A DNA stretch of 64,000 bases, from the NCBI RefSeq assembly GCF_016125515.1, contig NZ_WGLO01000006.1:50097-114096 (forward strand). Reading direction: 5' to 3'. The notes under the pieces are model-generated. The model did no database searches. It had not been told where the DNA came from and was given only the letters and a program-made list of their open reading frames with translations. The DNA is from Hyphomonas sp. (GTDB lineage: Bacteria > Pseudomonadota > Alphaproteobacteria > Caulobacterales > Hyphomonadaceae). This document shows, one piece after another, positions 20,412 through 29,102 of the stretch (its first letter is position 1; every line of letters starts with the position of its first letter). The position numbers and the translations under genes were made by a program.

Positions 20412-20450
20412 CCAAAAGAAAACCCCGGCAAGCCTGTGGCTGCCGGGGTT
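20412..20450 (-). terminator. Rho-independent terminator of the secreted-protein gene
   Basis: On the minus strand, a perfect 10-bp stem AACCCCGGCA/TGCCGGGGTT with a 10-base loop is followed by TTTTCTTTTGGGG. It lies 31 bp beyond the stop at 20481 and separates that gene from sufE. Confidence 0.85.
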
Positions 20451-20480
20451 GAAAGTCGAGAGAGTCTAGAAGTGTGTGGA

Positions 20481-21446
20481 CTATTTGTAGACTGAGCCCA
20501 GACAGTCAGCGACTTCAGACAGCGTGTGCTGGCTGATGCAGTGCGGAAGTTCGAATTCTTGGCCGACACCGGCGACACAGCCCTGCAGCTGCAGGTTCTG
20601 CATCTTCAGGCAGCTTTGCACGCCCGGTTCCATCATCACCTTGGCAAGGCGGGCCTGGTCGACCGAGTTGGCGCCGATCACCCGCATGGCGGCGAGCGAG
20701 GCGATCTGGTTGGCAACGGCTTCCTTGCCGTATTTCACTTTCTGGCGGTTGCCGGTGAAGCCGGTGGTCAGGAAGGCCGGCAGGCGTACGGCGCCGGCGA
20801 CGTCTTCGGCATTGGCGGCGGCATTGATGATGCCGGCCTTGGCGCCGTCGGACAGCGGGGCCTGTTCAGTCAGGGCGTTCACGATCAGGCTGTCCGCCGG
20901 TTTGGCTTTGCCCTGCAGGAGTTTCACCGCCTCGGCGCGCTTGCCACCGTCGCGGATGCGGGACTTGGCCCAGCCATAGCCCTGCAGTGAGTAGCCCTGT
21001 TCCTTGATGACAGCGGCGTTGGAATAGATTTTCGGCAGGTCGCCATCCGTCACCGCGATGGCGCCGCCGACGGCATTGTCGCCGCCCTTGAGCGAGCGGG
21101 CATAATTGTTGCCGGCGGCGAAACTCTTCATCACCGGCTCGCGGCCGTAGAAGGCTTCGATGTCGCGCACGGTGGCGCTGAATTCAGGGTCGCGCGAGGC
21201 GACGAGGGCCGAATACGCCATCCAGCCGCGGGTCAGCTGGTCGGCATTGTAGGACCCGAGTGTGTTGAGCGCCGAGTCGATATCGCCTGCAGACTTGAAC
21301 GGCGTCGCTGCCACTTCGTCCGCATCCGACTGGTAAGTCATGTAAACAGCGGCGTTTTCCGAAATGGTATCAGTGGCTTGAGCCGCTGCCATGCCAGAAA
21401 CCCCGAAACCGCAGATCAAAGCGGCAATCACCCCAGAGGTCTTCAT
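20481..21446 (-). CDS. Secreted protein of unknown function
   Basis: A 321-residue exported protein. The signal peptide begins MKTSGVIAALICGFGVSGMA and ends around AAAQA; the ATG at 21446 follows GGGAGTTTAGA, preferred to the upstream in-frame codon. The mature part is mostly helical with no catalytic motif seen, and the C-terminal 70 residues hold four cysteines (QSCLKMQNLQLQGCVAG, LPHCISQHTLSEVADCLGS), suggesting two disulfides. It ends at a strong terminator, so it is a monocistronic unit. Family not recognised; it looks like a conserved Hyphomonadaceae-type exported protein. Confidence 0.6.
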   Translation of the reverse strand: MKTSGVIAALICGFGVSGMAAAQATDTISENAAVYMTYQSDADEVAATPFKSAGDIDSALNTLGSYNADQLTRGWMAYSALVASRDPEFSATVRDIEAFYGREPVMKSFAAGNNYARSLKGGDNAVGGAIAVTDGDLPKIYSNAAVIKEQGYSLQGYGWAKSRIRDGGKRAEAVKLLQGKAKPADSLIVNALTEQAPLSDGAKAGIINAAANAEDVAGAVRLPAFLTTGFTGNRQKVKYGKEAVANQIASLAAMRVIGANSVDQARLAKVMMEPGVQSCLKMQNLQLQGCVAGVGQEFELPHCISQHTLSEVADCLGSVYK

Positions 21447-21597
21447 TCTAAACTCCCTCACGCGACACGCGATTACTGTTGCCCGAACTTCCCGGTATGG
21501 GGAACCATGCCTTGTGATATTTGCGCATTACAAATACAGCAGACCGGGCACCTGATCCGGCAAGAATGCCTAAGATTTCTCTATGGGGTGTTAAGAG

Positions 21598-23187
21598 TTG
21601 GCCCCCAAAGCGGCGCAGAAGCGATTACACTTTGTTCACCTAGCCTGGATGGCGCTGGGGCTGACGGCGGCTGTATCCGGCGGGATCGCCGGCGCGCCGA
21701 TGCTGAGCCTCCTTGTGGCCGCGATCCTGACGCTGGTGCCGGGCCTGACGGGCTATGCGGTGGCGGGCGCGGGCGACACGATCTGGCGGGGCATGGCGGT
21801 TATTTCCTGGCTCGTCTGCGCGCTGGTGGCGATTGTCCTGACCGGCGGGGGCACCTCGCCGCTGATCCTCCTGCTTGTGATCTCGCCGCTGTCGGCGCTG
21901 CTGGCCGGCGCGCCGCGCATGGCCACCGAAGCGGGCGCGTTTTCGACGCTGGCCCTGTTTGGCGTGTTCATCGCCCGCCCGCTGGGCTGGATCCCGGCGC
22001 CGCCGCCGGGCGCGGCTGAACTGGCGCCGCCGTTCGCCTTTGCGGGGCTGGTACTGGCCGCTCTGAAGATCTGGCACCTCGTAACCGAGCGGGGCGCCGA
22101 GGCCGCCCGCCCTGTGCCCACCGAAGCCGCCGAGCCGGCCGCGACCGAGCCCGACCCGCAGCCCATCAACATGACCGGCATCAGCTGGGTGGATGTCACG
22201 CCGGAGGGCCGTCTGCGCCGCGTGCAGGGCGACACGTTCGGCCTGGTGACCATGCGCCCCGGTTCGGCGCTGAAGAGCCTGTTCACGGACCACGAATTCG
22301 AACTGCCACCACCGGGCAAAACCGGCCGCAGGCTGGTGACCGGCGAACTCGTTTCCGGCCAGCGGGTGCGCGTTCTGGCCGAACGCCATGCCAAGGGCTG
22401 CCACCTCCTGTTCGTGGACGCGCCGGATGAGACGCCCACCGCACCGTCGGAGCTGATCGCCGAGCTGGAGAACAAGCTGAAATCGCGCACGGCCTTCTTC
22501 GCGTCGCTGGGCCATGACCTGAAGACGCCGCTGAACGCGATCCTTGGCTATGCCGAGATCATGCAGGCCGAGCTGATGGGGCCGATGCCGAAGCCGTATG
22601 CGGATTATCCCTCGATTATCCACGAAAGCGGCACCGACCTCCTGTTGCTGGTCGATGACATCCTTGACCTGGCGCGCGCCGAAGCGGGCCAGCCGCGCCT
22701 GGAGCCGGAACCGGTGGACCTGACAGCCTCCGGCGAGTCGGTCATCCGCCAGCTGACGGGTCAGGCCGAGCGCAGCGGCATTACCCTGAAGATGAAAGCG
22801 GCCGGCGAAGTCTGGGCCGAAGCCGATGCGCGAGCGGTGCGACAGATCTGGCAAAACCTTGTTTCCAATGCGGTGAAGTATTCAGACAGCGGCAAGACCG
22901 TGAAACTGGAAACGCGCATCGAGGGCGGCGCGGCGCATCTGAGCGTGACCGATCGCGGCGCGGGCATTGCCGGGGCCGATCTGGCGACGCTGACCGAACC
23001 CTTTGCGCAAGGCACAGGGGCGAAGCCTGGCACCGGACTCGGCCTGTCGGTGGTGCGCCGGTTTGCCGAACTGCACGGCGGCAGCCTGAAGATCACCTCG
23101 AAGCCCGGCAAGGGCACGCGGGTCGAGGTGACACTCCCCTGCGCCGCCGAAGCTGACATTGCCCCGCTGGAAGACGCCGCCCAATAA
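21598..23187 (+). CDS. Membrane histidine kinase (PleC/DivJ-like)
   Basis: A 529-residue sensor kinase. Residues about 10-160 contain five or six hydrophobic helices with short loops. A spacer region (about 190-275) may be a degenerate PAS. The HisKA domain has the phospho-acceptor in FFASLGHDLKTPLNAILGYA (His306), then the ATPase domain with QIWQNLVSNAVKYS (N box), VTDRGAGIAG and TGLGLSVVRR (G boxes). The sequence YPSIIHESGTDLLLLVDDIL, just after the H box, resembles PleC/DivJ cell-cycle kinases. The start is a TTG at 21598 that is uncertain. No response regulator is adjacent, typical of such orphans. Confidence 0.85.
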   Translation: MAPKAAQKRLHFVHLAWMALGLTAAVSGGIAGAPMLSLLVAAILTLVPGLTGYAVAGAGDTIWRGMAVISWLVCALVAIVLTGGGTSPLILLLVISPLSALLAGAPRMATEAGAFSTLALFGVFIARPLGWIPAPPPGAAELAPPFAFAGLVLAALKIWHLVTERGAEAARPVPTEAAEPAATEPDPQPINMTGISWVDVTPEGRLRRVQGDTFGLVTMRPGSALKSLFTDHEFELPPPGKTGRRLVTGELVSGQRVRVLAERHAKGCHLLFVDAPDETPTAPSELIAELENKLKSRTAFFASLGHDLKTPLNAILGYAEIMQAELMGPMPKPYADYPSIIHESGTDLLLLVDDILDLARAEAGQPRLEPEPVDLTASGESVIRQLTGQAERSGITLKMKAAGEVWAEADARAVRQIWQNLVSNAVKYSDSGKTVKLETRIEGGAAHLSVTDRGAGIAGADLATLTEPFAQGTGAKPGTGLGLSVVRRFAELHGGSLKITSKPGKGTRVEVTLPCAAEADIAPLEDAAQ

Positions 23188-23282
23188 AGCGCCTGAAGGC
23201 CCGGACGGAGCGCGGAAAAATTCGGTTTCCCTGCCGCAAAAACCATGCGACCGTCCGCGTTCATTTGTGAGGGGAATGCCTG

Positions 23283-23591
23283 ATGAAGAAGTTTGTATTT
23301 GCCGCCATTGCTGCGCTTGCGCTGACAGCCTGTGGCGGCAGCCCGAAAGTGGCCATGGTGAAAGCCTGCACCGACAGCGGCGAGTCTGACGCCAACTGCA
23401 CGTGCATCGCCGACAGCCTCGAGAAAAACCTCGACAAGGACACGTTCAAAGCTGTCGCCACCGCCATGGCGGCCGGCGAAGAGGCTGGCAACAAGATGAT
23501 GGAAGAGCTGCCCGCCGAGAAGCAGGGCGCCGTGATGGGCGCGCTGATGTCGGCCGGCATGAGCTGCATGATGGGCGCCTCGGAAGGCTGA
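23283..23591 (+). CDS. Small cysteine-containing lipoprotein
   Basis: A 102-residue predicted lipoprotein. The signal MKKFVFAAIAALALTACGGS has lipobox Cys17. The mature part has further cysteines in KACTDSGESDANCTCIADSL and GMSCMMGAS, separated by a helical, methionine-rich stretch (AAGEEAGNKMMEELPAEKQG). The start follows GAGGGG. No family is recognised. The histidine kinase upstream is about 95 bp away with no overlap. Confidence 0.6.
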   Translation: MKKFVFAAIAALALTACGGSPKVAMVKACTDSGESDANCTCIADSLEKNLDKDTFKAVATAMAAGEEAGNKMMEELPAEKQGAVMGALMSAGMSCMMGASEG

Positions 23592-23640
23592 CCTGTCGCA
23601 AGCGGCTTGCAACGGACGCCTGAACGCGGGAGTCTTATGC

Positions 23641-23991
23641 ATGGATCGATTGCCCACACGCCTGTGGATAGAAGCCTTGATCCGGCGCGCGCAAGTCGCC
23701 GGATCAAGTGCTTTTGTCGTCCAGCATGGCGATGACAGCCGCGGAGACGTGCTGATCAAGGTCGCGCGCCTGGACGGCACGGCGGCCGCCTACCTCCCGT
23801 CGATGACCCTTGAGGGCGACCGGATGTTCCTCAATCTTGCGGCCCAGGGCGTCGGCCCGGACGAGACGAGCGTCGATGCCTACCTGGCCCGGGCCCGGGG
23901 GCGTGACAGCGACCTGTGGATTGTCGAGATCGAGGATCGCCAGGGCCGCCATTTTCTGACCGAGCCGGTGGAAGAACCGGCGCCTCGGTAA
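23641..23991 (+). CDS. DUF1491 family protein
   Basis: A 116-residue soluble protein that closely fits DUF1491, a small alphaproteobacterial family: RLPTRLWIEALIRRAQVAGS at the N terminus and SVDAYLARARGRDSDLWIVE near the end are the conserved parts. Function unknown. It is followed closely by another small gene in the same direction. Confidence 0.8.
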   Translation: MDRLPTRLWIEALIRRAQVAGSSAFVVQHGDDSRGDVLIKVARLDGTAAAYLPSMTLEGDRMFLNLAAQGVGPDETSVDAYLARARGRDSDLWIVEIEDRQGRHFLTEPVEEPAPR

Positions 23992-24053
23992 CGCGCCGTT
24001 AACTGCAGGAAAGCACGTTGTGATTCGCTGGGATGAACAGGGGCGAGACAGCG

Positions 24054-24425
24054 ATGCTGTTCCTATTGAACGAGTACGTGACCGAGATCGAGGCGCCCGA
24101 ACTGCGCCTCCTGAAACGCGGCCCCTTGCTCGGGTTCGAGGATGCCCATGCGATGCGGGCCCGCGACGCGATCGAATTCGCCCGCGAAAAGCTGCAGGCC
24201 TGCCTCGACGAGAGTATCCAGCCGGATGAGGCGATGGTGGCGGATCTTGCCGCCCTGATCATCGCCAAGACGGGCGCCAATGCGGCCCTCTTCCCGGTGC
24301 ATGAAGGCCGCGTGGCCGAGCCGCGCCTGACCATCTTGCCGGAGTCGATCCTCGAAGCGGTGCGTGCCCGCCTTGCAGAGGGCGCCAAGCCCGATATCCG
24401 CCAGATCTGGCAGCGCGCCGCTTGA
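24054..24425 (+). CDS. Hypothetical protein, 123 residues
   Basis: A soluble, helical small protein (ARDAIEFAREKLQACLDESI, MVADLAALIIAKTGANAALF, ILEAVRARLAEGAKPDIRQI). Family not recognised. The ATG at 24054 follows AGGGGCGAG at 6 bp, whereas the upstream ATG at 24033 lacks a comparable site. It is the last confident gene before the gene-poor stretch. Confidence 0.55.
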   Translation: MLFLLNEYVTEIEAPELRLLKRGPLLGFEDAHAMRARDAIEFAREKLQACLDESIQPDEAMVADLAALIIAKTGANAALFPVHEGRVAEPRLTILPESILEAVRARLAEGAKPDIRQIWQRAA

Positions 24426-25826
24426 CGGCGAGCAAGGCTTTCCTGAGCGGATCGGCGTCAAAGGACCTTCACCGCGGTGACACGTGCAACGCCATGGTCG
24501 CGCAAGCCGCGTCCCAATGCTGGTCCCGCTTTTTGTCTGAAAATGCTTCACCGTCATCGTGGCCACTGTGCCGAGCAGGCTCACGCGTTAAAAATCTGTA
24601 TCCAACGCAAGGTTATCGTAGACCGCCAGGCGTTTGAACATCAGGCCATGCTGGCCGCCAATCTGCTTCTGCCTATGGCAGTTCCAACTGAACTGCCAGG
24701 AAATGCCGCAGAGCCCGGCAACACGACAGGCAACCTCGATCCAGTCTGTTGGCCGCAAGTCAGCACGCTGGAAGCTCCCATGCCACGCTCCGGGTCCCCG
24801 GCATGGCATTGGATTAAAAGCGCCGACACGTCGACAACAGGCGCCATCCCAATGATGGACACTCACACATCAGTGTAAAATGCGACTAAGCATTGAAACA
24901 GACTGACAGGGCTATCCTCAATGGCCGCGCCATGCCGCTTCGGTCATTAAACGCAGGAAAAAACCAGGGCGGGAGAATCATCGCCAGCAGCCCGGCAGAG
25001 GCACGGTTTGCTCGACCAATCTATTCTTAAACGCCGGGTCTCCCAGATCGTCTCGCTCTGTCCAAATAACGGCAGATGGGTGTCCGCCGTGAAACAGAAA
25101 AATGATCTGGTCGCCGGTACCGGTGCGATCCGCAATGACAAGGTCGAGTGTGCGCGCACACCCGCTTTCGTCCTAAAACGTGCCTTCGATGCGTTTTTGA
25201 AATCAGAGCAACGCGTGGAAGATTGGACGCATTGGCCTGCTCGGCGTGTGCGGATAGGCAGCGGCGGCACCGCAAAAAGATTGACCGATCCCGGCGCGGC
25301 GAGGGGCGACGTTGAAGGTCTTGTTTAGAAGGATCCGGTGCCGTCCCCTGACACCGGACCCTTCATGCAGCGAGCGTCCCCACCCCATCTGCGCAGGTTT
25401 GGTAGAGCAACCGCTATGCCAAGCCAATTGGACCGCTCACCTCGTGCTCGGCGCAAAAGAATAGGCTATATATCCAAATGGATAAGTAATTCGGCAAAGC
25501 CGCATTTTCCTTGATCCAGATAGAACTTGTCTGCCTCGCGCGATCAGATTCCCGTGCTCGGGATTCTGGCACAAAAGCCGATGAAACGCGCCGCGCGCCG
25601 GAATCGGGGTAGGGTGCACCCCATTGGCGCTCAGGGCGAAGTGTCCGCCCGAGTTTGGAGCGCATGGCGTGGTCGCCGAGCGTCAAGGTGAGCGCGCCTG
25701 CGGGTTCAGCAACGCGCGCTGGCGATCGCCCCGTACCGGCGAGGTTTGACAGCTATAGTGACCGTTGTTTTTCTAGAAGTCCTATGTCGAGGCGCGCCGG
25801 ACCTTTGATGGCTTCCAAACAAAAAC

Positions 25827-25857
25827 GAGGCCGATCTTTAGAGAAAAGACCGGCCTC
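25827..25857 (-). terminator. Rho-independent terminator (minus strand)
   Basis: A 13-bp stem with one mismatch (GAGGCCGGTCTTT / AAAGATCGGCCTC on the minus strand), a 5-base loop, then GTTTTTGTTT. No conventional gene ends here, which points to a small gene or small RNA just upstream on the minus strand. Confidence 0.7.
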
Positions 25858-25887
25858 CAGGAATGGTAATGTCAAAGATTGGACAGA

Positions 25888-25950
25888 TCATCCGTGTTCG
25901 CATCGAATGATTTCTCCATGAAATAGTATTCTTTCAAACTCTCGCAACAT
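25888..25950 (-). CDS. Possible 20-residue peptide ahead of a terminator
   Basis: The minus strand reads MLREFERILFHGEIIRCEHG then stop, with GGATAGG 4 bp before the ATG and the strong terminator 30 bp after the stop. An overlapping short frame ending in MEKSFDANTDDLSNL at 25873 is an alternative, as is a non-coding small RNA. No family recognised. Confidence 0.3.
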   Translation of the reverse strand: MLREFERILFHGEIIRCEHG

Positions 25951-26111
25951 CAACCTATCCGAATGGGTTAGTCCCTTGGGGATGGTTGCGCGTTCGATGC
26001 CGGGATGCTGCTGTTTTTACTTGGGAGGTGGATAGGGCGCATCAGTGTCAGATCGGCATCTGCCGGCAAAGCGAATGCAATTCTAACTCTAAGAGGCAAA
26101 AAGAGGTGTTC

Positions 26112-26282
26112 ATGGAAATGCAGGCGGACGCGCGCACGGTGAGAGTAGATCCATATCGGCTCATAGGATTGATTTCTGTGATTGTGAGCGGGGCAGTGAC
26201 TTCGATTGTCCTTGGGGTAACGATACCTGCAATTGGCGACGGTATCATGTGGTTAGCCTTGGTCGTGGCCGGAGCGATTTGA
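26112..26282 (+). CDS. Small membrane protein, possibly truncated by a TGA
   Basis: A 56-residue protein with two hydrophobic segments (LIGLISVIVSGAVTSIVLGV and IGDGIMWLALVVAGAI). The ATG at 26112 follows AGAGGTGTTC, a reasonable ribosome-binding site. After the TGA at 26280 the same frame continues with AALRLLPSKYAHPIVSVVAI and stops about 24 codons later, as if a Trp codon had become TGA. It may thus be a small decayed gene. Function unknown. Confidence 0.4.
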   Translation: MEMQADARTVRVDPYRLIGLISVIVSGAVTSIVLGVTIPAIGDGIMWLALVVAGAI

Positions 26283-27039
26283 GCCGCGCTACGATTGCTT
26301 CCCTCGAAATATGCTCATCCAATTGTGAGCGTTGTTGCCATCGCCGTTGGTTGAGGGGCGGGCGCTTTGGGGCGGCGCGCCTGTGGGCCTTCGATTCGGT
26401 CTGCAAACGGGCGTCTTGAATTCGTATCGGCGAGCTTGTCATAGGCGGCAGGAATCGGCGTCCTCGATCCTGGGGGCACTCTACTCTTTTGGATAGGTCG
26501 ACGCCTGAAGGCCGAGCGCATAAAGTTGGTTAACAAAGCGGCGTGCGTCCCCTTGCCCCCGCTTTGGTGAACTTTGGGCTTGACTAAATCCGCATACGGA
26601 ATAGTCGAGCCCGAAGTTCCTGATCAAGGGATATGTTTGAGCGTAATGGTTCCGGCCGGAATGACCAGGCTCGAGGCGACATAAGCTGGTTGGCCTTCTG
26701 AGCAATCAGGCTGAAGAAATTTTGTAATCGGTTCCCGCATATGATCCGCATCACTAAGGCGTGTGCAGCGCGAAGGCGGCATGAAAAGATGGCGGCTTAG
26801 ACGCCGACGCCAATAGTAGGCAAAAGTCTCCATCGGCAGCGCGCGGCGTATTGGTTATTCATCTAATTCGGTCGTTTGGCGGGAGCGAAATCAATCGGCG
26901 GCATGCGCCATCTGACAAACGTGTCCTGTGGCGTTCATACTGCGGCTGGTTGTGTGCCGGTTAAGCAGCAGTGCTGATCTGCTTACTTGATCTTTTTTAG
27001 CGCGAGTCGCGCTAGGCACAGATATCCTGCTTCCGCTCG
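26283..27039. other. Gene-poor stretch between small ORFs
   Basis: No supported gene. A minus-strand frame at 26624-26833 (METFAYYWRRRLSRHLFMPP at its start) is the longest candidate but has no recognisable family or good start signal. Confidence 0.45.
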
Positions 27040-27327
27040 TCAGATAAAAACGACTCCGCAGGTCTCTCCGCGCTGCCAGCGCAGCGCGCACCGCCGAATG
27101 GCTGGAGACCCGACAGCCGGGTGCAGAAACTCCAGGTTAAATAGAGCGGGACAAGGCATCGGTATGCTCATTTTTAGTCTCGCGCCCGACGCCGAAAGGT
27201 CCGTAATTTGAACGTCGAGACTTGATCGGCTATTGTTGAAAATAATCCGGCCCGATTTCAGCATTCGGCGCCGCGCATGTTGGCGGTACTCGGACTCGAC
27301 CTTAGCGGACGGCAAGGACTTTGGCAT
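27040..27327 (-). CDS. Short PilZ-domain protein
   Basis: A 95-residue single-domain protein of the PilZ fold, the c-di-GMP-binding family. It contains the RxxxR-like start HARRRMLKSGRIIFNNSR and the (D/N)xSxxG motif in ITDLSASGARLKMSIPMPCP, the two parts that normally bind c-di-GMP. The start ATG follows GGAGGGGAACAGT, a strong ribosome-binding site. It stands alone in an otherwise gene-poor region. Actual c-di-GMP binding is inferred; many short alphaproteobacterial PilZ proteins are uncharacterised. Confidence 0.8.
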   Translation of the reverse strand: MPKSLPSAKVESEYRQHARRRMLKSGRIIFNNSRSSLDVQITDLSASGARLKMSIPMPCPALFNLEFLHPAVGSPAIRRCALRWQRGETCGVVFI

Positions 27328-27674
27328 ACTGTTCCCCTCCGACTGATATCAGCTTTCACTTCTTACATCGCCGGCTTTCAACGTCGTGGGTATTCGGCCA
27401 AAGTGAGTAATCCAAAGAATATGCATGATCTCCGTGTACGCATTGACGTGTGCAGTTCGAATCCCTGGTGCATGGGCTCTTCTCTTGGAAATGCGGTGTA
27501 TGCCGATTTTGGATTGTCCGCTTCGGCCGCGTACGATTTCTCCGCAGCCATGATCAAGGCAGTTCGGTGGGCTCGGCGCAATGCCTACTCCTTATGGTGA
27601 GGTATGAAGGAGGGGCGGTAGACGCAATACTTGTCCGACTCGATCGCCATTGTTGATGGACAGGGATTGCGCAG
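27328..27674. other. Intergenic stretch without supported gene
   Basis: The start of the PilZ gene (minus strand) faces this stretch, so it should contain its promoter. Open frames on both strands overlap one another and show no recognisable protein. Confidence 0.45.
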
Positions 27675-27890
27675 ATGTGGCCGTTTGTAACAAGTTGCCG
27701 GCAGGTCTCGAGCGGCACACGTGCCTCTCAGCTCGTTTCTGCGGTGTTGGTGGTTTTAATTGCGCTGAACGCGAAGTTCGCAAAGCTTCTTATCGTATTG
27801 ATTGTGTCGGCGATCGGAATGCAGGCGACGGGGTTTCCGCTTGCATTTACCGTCTCACTTTTTGTGAAATCGATGCAAGGCGAATTCTGA
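27675..27890 (+). CDS. Possible small membrane protein, 71 residues
   Basis: A hydrophobic frame with two likely membrane segments (QLVSAVLVVLIALNA, LLIVLIVSAIGMQATGFPLA). AGGGA lies about 9 bp before the ATG. Ends 4 bp before the convergent gene at 27895. No family recognised; it could be genuine or chance. Confidence 0.35.
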   Translation: MWPFVTSCRQVSSGTRASQLVSAVLVVLIALNAKFAKLLIVLIVSAIGMQATGFPLAFTVSLFVKSMQGEF

Positions 27891-27894
27891 CGCC

Positions 27895-28236
27895 TCATTC
27901 TTTGAGTGATTGTGCCGCGGGCAACAAAATTTGCCGGATGTACGTCTCGCGTTCGCGCGTAATTGCTGCGACTTCGGCGATCGCAATTTCAAGTCGTTGA
28001 TCCATATCGCTGATCTCGAGTGAAATTTCCGACATCAGGAAGAAAGCGCAACAGCTTGCAAAAAGGTGTGCTTCGCTCAAAGAAACGAAGTCGGCGGCGG
28101 ACGTTCGTTCGAGCACTTTTGAGAGCCAATCTTCCAGTATTTCTTCGCTGCCTCGTTCTTGTCCGACAAGAAACTGGGCGACGCTCAAAAGTTGAGGAAG
28201 GCGGCGTTCGAGGTTTTGAATCAGAAGGGCGCGCAT
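27895..28236 (-). CDS. Helical protein of unknown function next to a response regulator
   Basis: A 113-residue soluble protein of long helices (MRALLIQNLERRLPQLLSVA, EDWLSKVLERTSAADFVSLS, EISDMDQRLEIAIAEVAAIT). It is downstream of and in the same direction as the LuxR-type response regulator, 19 bp after its stop if the ATG at 28236 is used (a TTG at 28278 would overlap instead). A role as a partner or output of that regulator is plausible, but nothing in the sequence proves it. Family not recognised. Confidence 0.5.
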   Translation of the reverse strand: MRALLIQNLERRLPQLLSVAQFLVGQERGSEEILEDWLSKVLERTSAADFVSLSEAHLFASCCAFFLMSEISLEISDMDQRLEIAIAEVAAITRERETYIRQILLPAAQSLKE

Positions 28237-28255
28237 TGGTTTCCAGATTTCTGAT

Positions 28256-28897
28256 CTACGCGTCGGATCGATTGACAAAGCCGGAATTAATCGCCAGCAC
28301 GGCGAGCGCGGTTCGATTGGAGCACCCTGTCTTTTTGAGCAAAGATTTGATGTAGATTTTGACAGTTGTAGGAGCGATTTTGAGTGCTTGAGCTATCTCT
28401 TTTGTCTCCAGACCAGCTGCAATGAGGTTCAGTGTTTGCCGCTCGCGGCGACTTAACGCGATGCCCACAATCTCTTTAGAGATTGGCTCTTTTACAGTTG
28501 CACGCTCCATGATGCGTTCGCCCAGGAAGCGCCGAATTGTATCAACTAGGTCGTCAGCTCCCTGATTTTTGTGCACGAATGCATCTACCCCTGTCGACAG
28601 AGCCTTGCCGATCTCGAAGGCATCAGGGCTGCCGGAGATCAAAATCAAAACGGCGCCTGGCGCCATGCAGCGTGCTTTTTGTAAGTAAGGCTCTGCGTCA
28701 TCCTCAGACATTCTGAGGTCAACGATAATGAAATCGAAGGGCGCATGTGCCTTGAGGTCCCGGAAAAGGGCGCTGTAGTCCGTCGCAGTTTCGATGAGCG
28801 CATTGGGCCAGTTTTGCGAAAGTAGGGCGACGACGGATTCTGCAAACAGCTTCTGGTCGTCGGCAAGCATGATACGTAGGCGTTGAGCGGACGTCAT
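28256..28897 (-). CDS. LuxR/NarL-type response regulator
   Basis: A 213-residue two-domain regulator. The receiver domain has the acidic pair in IMLADDQKLFAESVVALLSQ, the phospho-accepting aspartate in DFIIVDLRMSEDDAEPYLQK, the conserved Ser in ILISGSPDAF and the Lys in DAFVHKNQGA. The C-terminal LuxR HTH is ALSRRERQTLNLIAAGLETK EIAQALKIAPTTVKIY split across two helices. The ATG at 28897 follows AAGGGTC; the longer open frame upstream is unlikely to be translated. It is divergent, with about 200 bp between, from the FIST-kinase-regulator genes and may answer to the same kinase. Confidence 0.85.
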   Translation of the reverse strand: MTSAQRLRIMLADDQKLFAESVVALLSQNWPNALIETATDYSALFRDLKAHAPFDFIIVDLRMSEDDAEPYLQKARCMAPGAVLILISGSPDAFEIGKALSTGVDAFVHKNQGADDLVDTIRRFLGERIMERATVKEPISKEIVGIALSRRERQTLNLIAAGLETKEIAQALKIAPTTVKIYIKSLLKKTGCSNRTALAVLAINSGFVNRSDA

Positions 28898-29102
28898 GCG
28901 GACCCTTAATCGACTCAGCTTTTTGGCATATCTTTGTTCATTTAGCGCGGTGCTGAAACTAGTCCAATTGGAGTAAGGGTAGACGATTGAGCTTGCGCAG
29001 TTGCGCTGATGTGGTCGGCAATCAGGATCTGGTCTATTCTTTTGAGTAGGTTCATCACCCAAACGGATGTGCTAGTCAGGTCGTCTGGTAGGCCCTGGAG
29101 GC

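Larger units (their letters stand above)
24426..26111. other. Gene-poor stretch, no recognisable gene
   Basis: About 1.7 kb in which all open frames of 60 residues or more look like chance frames: low-complexity, no known motif and no consistent codon bias. The DNA appears A+T-richer than neighbouring genes. The only structure seen is a short minus-strand ORF followed by a terminator (25827-25950). It may be a decayed mobile or accessory region. Confidence 0.5.

Noticed and set aside
24477..24878. Plus-strand frame of 133 codons in the gene-poor region
   Set aside because: No ribosome-binding site, no family resemblance and competing frames of similar length on both strands.
27440..27475. 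tRNA-like T-loop sequence GTTCGAATCC
   Set aside because: The flanking bases cannot form the T-arm stem or an acceptor stem, so no tRNA is present.
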